The notes below the pieces were generated by a model, which worked only from the letters and a program-made list of their open reading frames with translations, was not told where the DNA came from and made no database searches. Of a stretch of DNA of 55,525 nt, positions 53,280 through 55,525 are shown piece after piece (within the stretch, counting starts at the first letter, position 1; every line of letters starts with the position of its first letter). The stretch is taken from positions 1 to 55,525 of the forward strand of contig JBBIOB010000017.1 in NCBI GenBank assembly GCA_037443565.1, written 5' to 3'. A program made the translations under genes and the position numbers. Source of the stretch: Fervidifonticultor_A sp037443565 (GTDB lineage: Bacteria > Sysuimicrobiota > Sysuimicrobiia > Sysuimicrobiales > Humicultoraceae).

Positions 53280-54500
53280 TCAAGAGCATAGGGCCAAGGA
53301 CCCATGAGAAGCTCGACTGAGGAACAGGGCCTCATCGTACGGGCGGCCGTTGCGGCGCATGGCGATGATGATGCGCAGCCACACATTGCCGAGCATCCGC
53401 ACCGCCTCGGCGTGTTTCTTGCCGCGGTTCCGGGCGCGCCGGTAGTACGCGTCGGCCCATCCAGACTGTCGCATGCTGGCAAACGCGAACTGCCACATGG
53501 TATCCCGCAAGGGATGGATACAGGCCCGGCGAACATGCACCGTGCGAATGGTACCGCTGGTGCGGGTCACGGGGGCGGTCCCCGCTTCGCACTGGGCGCT
53601 GCTGGCCTCGCGATACCGGTCGCGATTGTCGCCCAGTTCTCCGACCATCCTGGCGGCGAGGAAGTCGCCAGCGCCGGGCAGGCTGCGGTAGAGCTCGCCG
53701 TCAGGATGGCGTCTCAAGACTCGCTGAATCTCCCGATCGTACGCGTCGAGGTGCTCCGCGAGCGTCTGCAACTGAGACGCCAGCGTGCCGGCCAGGCGGG
53801 CCTTCGCCCGGACGAGAGGCGGCGCGATATGAAAGCCGCGCGCGTGCATCCGTGCGTGAATCTCTGTCGCCCGGTCACGGCTATGCGGACAGTGATGGCG
53901 ACGGAGGAACGCCTCCAACTCTTCCATCGACGCCGCCTGCAGGGCCTCTCGCGTCGGAAACGCCTGGAGCAGCGCCAAGGCGACGGGCCGACTGGGATCC
54001 GCGACCAGGGTCAAGAACTCCGGGAAATAGGCCTTCAGACACGCGGTCAGTTGATTGCTGAGCATGGTGCGGGTGCGCACCAACTCGGCGCGGTCGCGCG
54101 TCAGCGCCCGCAGTTCCTGGGCGATCTCCGAATCCGGCAGCAGAGGGCGATACAATGCGCGATCGGTGCGCAGGAGGGTCGCCAGGACCCAGGCATCGCG
54201 CAGGTCCGACTTGGCGCCGGCGACGCGAAACCGTTCTCGATGGCGGTCGACCGCTTTGGGGTTAATGGCAGAGACGGTGAACTGCTGGTCGAGCAGGGCA
54301 CCTACGAGGGGGCCCTGGGAGGTTTCGAGCGCGACGAGGACGTCCTGGGGAGTCTGAACGCGCGCTCGGACGAGGGCCATGAAACGCTCCAAGCCCTCGG
54401 CGGTGTGGTCGATTGTCCCGGTGGCAAGTGTGGTCCCAGTCTCGTCCATCAGACAATAGACATGCTCCGCATCAGCCCAATCGATCCCTCCCAACAGCAT
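53280..54500 (-). CDS. IS110-family transposase (DEDD recombinase)
   Basis: 406 residues. An N-terminal RuvC-like DEDD domain has Asp7 (GIDWAD), Glu59 (ALETSQ), Asp99 and Asp102 (KSDLRDAW). A coiled coil follows, then the C-terminal Tnp domain (SLPGAGDFLAARMVGELGD) with the conserved serine in APVTRTSG (Ser315). Spacing matches IS621-type enzymes, which recombine DNA under bridge-RNA guidance. The stop lies 10 bases from the element end; the 5' side has a long non-coding region. The protein is intact, so the element may be active. Confidence 0.95.
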   Translation of the reverse strand: MLLGGIDWADAEHVYCLMDETGTTLATGTIDHTAEGLERFMALVRARVQTPQDVLVALETSQGPLVGALLDQQFTVSAINPKAVDRHRERFRVAGAKSDLRDAWVLATLLRTDRALYRPLLPDSEIAQELRALTRDRAELVRTRTMLSNQLTACLKAYFPEFLTLVADPSRPVALALLQAFPTREALQAASMEELEAFLRRHHCPHSRDRATEIHARMHARGFHIAPPLVRAKARLAGTLASQLQTLAEHLDAYDREIQRVLRRHPDGELYRSLPGAGDFLAARMVGELGDNRDRYREASSAQCEAGTAPVTRTSGTIRTVHVRRACIHPLRDTMWQFAFASMRQSGWADAYYRRARNRGKKHAEAVRMLGNVWLRIIIAMRRNGRPYDEALFLSRASHGSLALCS

Positions 54501-54534
54501 CGGTTCCCAACCTCCCGACGGTGTTTTGAGGGCA

Positions 54535-54705
54535 CCACGCGCGGCATCGCCACAGCCTTCTATAAGAACGGCGTTCGAGACAGCATCTCCCTATCGGTGG
54601 TCGCCCGCCGCGCCGCTCCCGGAGAGAGATGGTCTTGCGCAGGCGGTCGAGCCGCAAGGGAAAGCTGATCTTCTCCCCGGGAGGGGCATCCTCAGCACGC
54701 ATGAT
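54535..54705 (-). ncRNA. Candidate bridge RNA of the IS110 element
   Basis: Read on the minus strand. A first stem-loop, closed by GGAGAAGAT (54679-54666 region) with ATCTCTCTCC (54630-54621), contains TTCCCTTGC (54662-54654), apical hairpin GCGG-CTCGA-CCGC (54655-54643), then GCGCAAGA (54640-54633). These match the left target half plus core and the complement of the right half. Further on, ATAGGGAG (54594-54587) equals the element's right end next to the core. ATAGAAGG (54563-54556) is complementary to its left end. This is the target-loop/donor-loop order known for bridge RNAs. RNA ends are not visible. Confidence 0.7.
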
Positions 54706-54729
54706 TCGACACACACCATGACATAGAAG

Positions 54730-54798
54730 GGAACAGCGCCTTGCGCGTCTTCCCGCCCGTGGCCGGTCACCTCCGACTTCTCCGAAGGAGGTGACCCC
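54730..54798 (+). promoter_or_regulatory. Leader repeat copy 1 with masked ribosome site
   Basis: The 5' leader of the LytTR gene. The right half of a palindrome (CCTTGCGCG, 54739-54747) is followed by GGTCACCTCC (54765-54774), which pairs perfectly over 10 bp with GGAGGTGACC (54787-54796), i.e. with the Shine-Dalgarno. About 70 bases are shared with 55355-55425. The left half of the palindrome is now on the far side of the IS110 element (53262-53269). Confidence 0.65.
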
Positions 54799-55302
54799 AT
54801 GACATCACGAGACCTGAATGAAGCGCAGTCCGAACTCCCCTCAGGGATGACCGATCAATCCTCTCACGCGTTTGTGCAGCCCGCGCGGGCGCCAATGCGA
54901 TCACTCGGAGGAAGACGGCACCGGAAGGTCTTGCACTCTGGCCGGCTCCCCGATGGCATGGCCGTGCCGGACCGGATCTGCCTGCACGACGGCGAGGATG
55001 TCGTGCTCGTGCCGGCCAGGTCGATCCTGGTCGCCCGCAGTGACCAGGGGGTGACCACCGTCGAACTCGACGGGCAGGCGCTGCCAGTGAGATGCTCCCT
55101 GGACCGCCTGGAGGCCGCCCTCAGGCCGTTTGGGTTCTTCCGGTCGCACAAGGCCTTCCTCGTGAACCTCCGCCGCGTCCGGCGCATCGTGCCCTGGTCG
55201 CGACACGTGCATCACCTCCTGCTCGACGACCCGAAAGAGACGATGGTGCCGCTGGCCAAGTCGCGCCGGCGCGATCTGCGCGCCGCGTTGCTCTGGCCCT
55301 AG
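54799..55302 (+). CDS. LytTR-domain DNA-binding regulator
   Basis: 167 residues. Residues about 1-60 are a variable, probably unstructured N-terminus with no receiver or PAS domain. About 65-165 form a LytTR domain (VVLVPARSILVARSDQGVTT; SLDRLEAALRPFGFFRSHKAF; LVNLRRVRRIVPWSRHVHHL; ETMVPLAKSRRRDLRAAL). It is thus a stand-alone LytTR protein that would bind direct-repeat operators. GGAGGTGAC precedes ATG 54799 but is sequestered by the leader. The neighbour downstream has the same leader, so the two genes may share control. Confidence 0.82.
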   Translation: MTSRDLNEAQSELPSGMTDQSSHAFVQPARAPMRSLGGRRHRKVLHSGRLPDGMAVPDRICLHDGEDVVLVPARSILVARSDQGVTTVELDGQALPVRCSLDRLEAALRPFGFFRSHKAFLVNLRRVRRIVPWSRHVHHLLLDDPKETMVPLAKSRRRDLRAALLWP

Positions 55303-55328
55303 CCGTCGCTGGCTTCCAAGGCCCTTCT

Positions 55329-55425
55329 GCCACGGGCGGGGCCCCGTCGCGCAAGGGGACGGCGCCTTGCGCGCCTCCCCGCCCGTGGCCTGTCACCGCC
55401 ATCCCATGCTGGAGGAGGTGACACG
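55329..55425 (+). promoter_or_regulatory. Leader repeat copy 2: long hairpin and masked ribosome site
   Basis: Outer stem GCCACGGGCGGGG (55329-55341)/CCCCGCCCGTGGC (55377-55389), 13 bp; inner stem CGCGCAAGG (55348-55356)/CCTTGCGCG (55365-55373), 9 bp, loop GGACGGCG. Then TGTCACC (55391-55397) pairs with GGTGACA (55417-55423), overlapping the ribosome site GGAGGAGGTGA of the next gene. The inner palindrome is the intact version of the IS110 target. The long hairpin could also terminate lytTR transcription. Confidence 0.65.
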
Positions 55426-55525
55426 ATGACGTTCCTGGACCTGTACCGCGAGAAGTACGAGCGGCGCGGAGGGACGGCCGGACGGTTCGTCGAGGCGTAC
55501 CTGCGGGCCGAGCCCGAGGCGGTGG
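55426..55525 (+). CDS. Hypothetical protein, cut by the window end
   Basis: The first 33 codons from ATG 55426 (MTFLDLYREKYERRGGTAGR, then FVEAYLRAEPEAV) have a protein-like, helical and charged composition. GGAGGAGGTGAC lies just upstream within the repeated leader. No family can be named from this fragment. Shared leader with the LytTR gene is the only clue to its role. Confidence 0.5.
   Translation, partial: MTFLDLYREKYERRGGTAGRFVEAYLRAEPEAV

Larger units (their letters stand above)
53270..54727 (-). mobile_element. IS110-family insertion sequence, about 1458 bp
   Basis: Boundaries come from comparing the flanks with the uninterrupted palindrome at 55348-55373. Left flank CGCGCA-AG (core AG at 53268-53269) and right flank AG-GGAACAGCGCCTTGCGCG (core AG at 54728-54729) rejoin to a 26-base site identical in length to the empty copy with two differences. 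CT on the element's top strand is the expected IS110 core. One transposase gene plus a 227-base non-coding left end with a bridge-RNA-like segment. There are no true terminal inverted repeats, only TATGTCA near both ends. Confidence 0.85.

Noticed and set aside
53273..53293. CCCTATG-N7-CATAGGG hairpin at the transposase stop as a terminal inverted repeat or terminator
   Set aside because: It spans the stop codon and the element end; the CTCCCTAT part is explained as the donor half-site matched by the RNA.
54472..54714. 80-codon minus-strand frame in the IS110 left end
   Set aside because: The region is better explained as the element's non-coding RNA; no IS110 element has a second gene there.
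54730..55425. Molybdenum-cofactor or other known riboswitch as identity of the leader
   Set aside because: CCTCCCC/GGAGG stretches are reminiscent, but I cannot match any known core; left as unidentified.

Overview
This is a GC-rich (roughly two-thirds G+C by eye), gene-dense stretch of a bacterial chromosome. No rRNA or phylogenetic marker is present that I can place by eye. A valS T-box leader, a LexA operator of the CGAAC-N4-GTT(C/T)G type, the mutS-mutL-miaA-...-hflX/lexA grouping and CCA-encoding tRNAs suggest a Terrabacteria-like (Firmicutes/Actinobacteria side) lineage, perhaps an uncultivated thermophile or soil/groundwater phylum. That assignment is inference.

Layout. (1) 1-4062: a CsoR-controlled copper island (csoR, small thioredoxin-like protein, copA, copZ, TlpA-like thioredoxin) with a readable promoter and operator. 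(2) 4081-8905: a sulfur-trafficking/electron-transfer cluster (DsrE2, TusA, NarI/DsrM-like membrane protein, DsrK/HdrD-like Fe-S protein), a strong hairpin, a convergent secreted double-cupredoxin gene and a decayed cyclase-family gene. (3) 8971-15595: tRNA-Arg, an S9 peptidase and a peptide ABC importer without ATPase genes, then plsC. (4) 15774-20727: a non-homologous end-joining island (basic H1-like protein, ligD, ku, and a MerR-HTH/TPR gene overlapping ku). (5) 20739-29006: DmpA-type peptidase, broken Vgb-like propeller gene, HtrA-like protease, two VWA proteins, a remnant of a cyclase/ATPase regulator, tRNA-Lys, hypothetical genes, an MBL hydrolase, a methyltransferase and tRNA-Leu. (6) 29040-34794: a protein-quality-control block tig-clpP-clpX-lon. 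(7) 34852-41185: T-box-regulated valS, a SPOR protein and three crotonases (Oah-like with zinc ribbon, enoyl-CoA hydratase, PaaG-like). (8) 41225-50875: lexA and the converging hflX-aminotransferase-miaA-mutL-mutS operon. (9) 50983-55525: a frameshifted ilvD, a secreted protein, a selenocysteine tRNA, an IS110-family element, a LytTR regulator and the start of another gene.

The most interesting region is the right end. The IS110 element (53270-54727) has a 227-base non-coding left end with four short guide-like segments. They match both halves of its own target and both element ends, as expected for a bridge RNA. It sits in the loop of a REP-like palindrome whose uninterrupted sister copy lies at 55348-55373. 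The same two copies are the 5' leaders of the LytTR gene and the next gene, and each hides its Shine-Dalgarno sequence in a hairpin with one compensatory base-pair change.

A second theme is gene decay. At least four genes (cyclase family, Vgb-like, cyclase/ATPase regulator, ilvD) carry internal deletions that also change frame. Either this genome is accumulating deletions or the assembly lost short segments; read mapping would decide.
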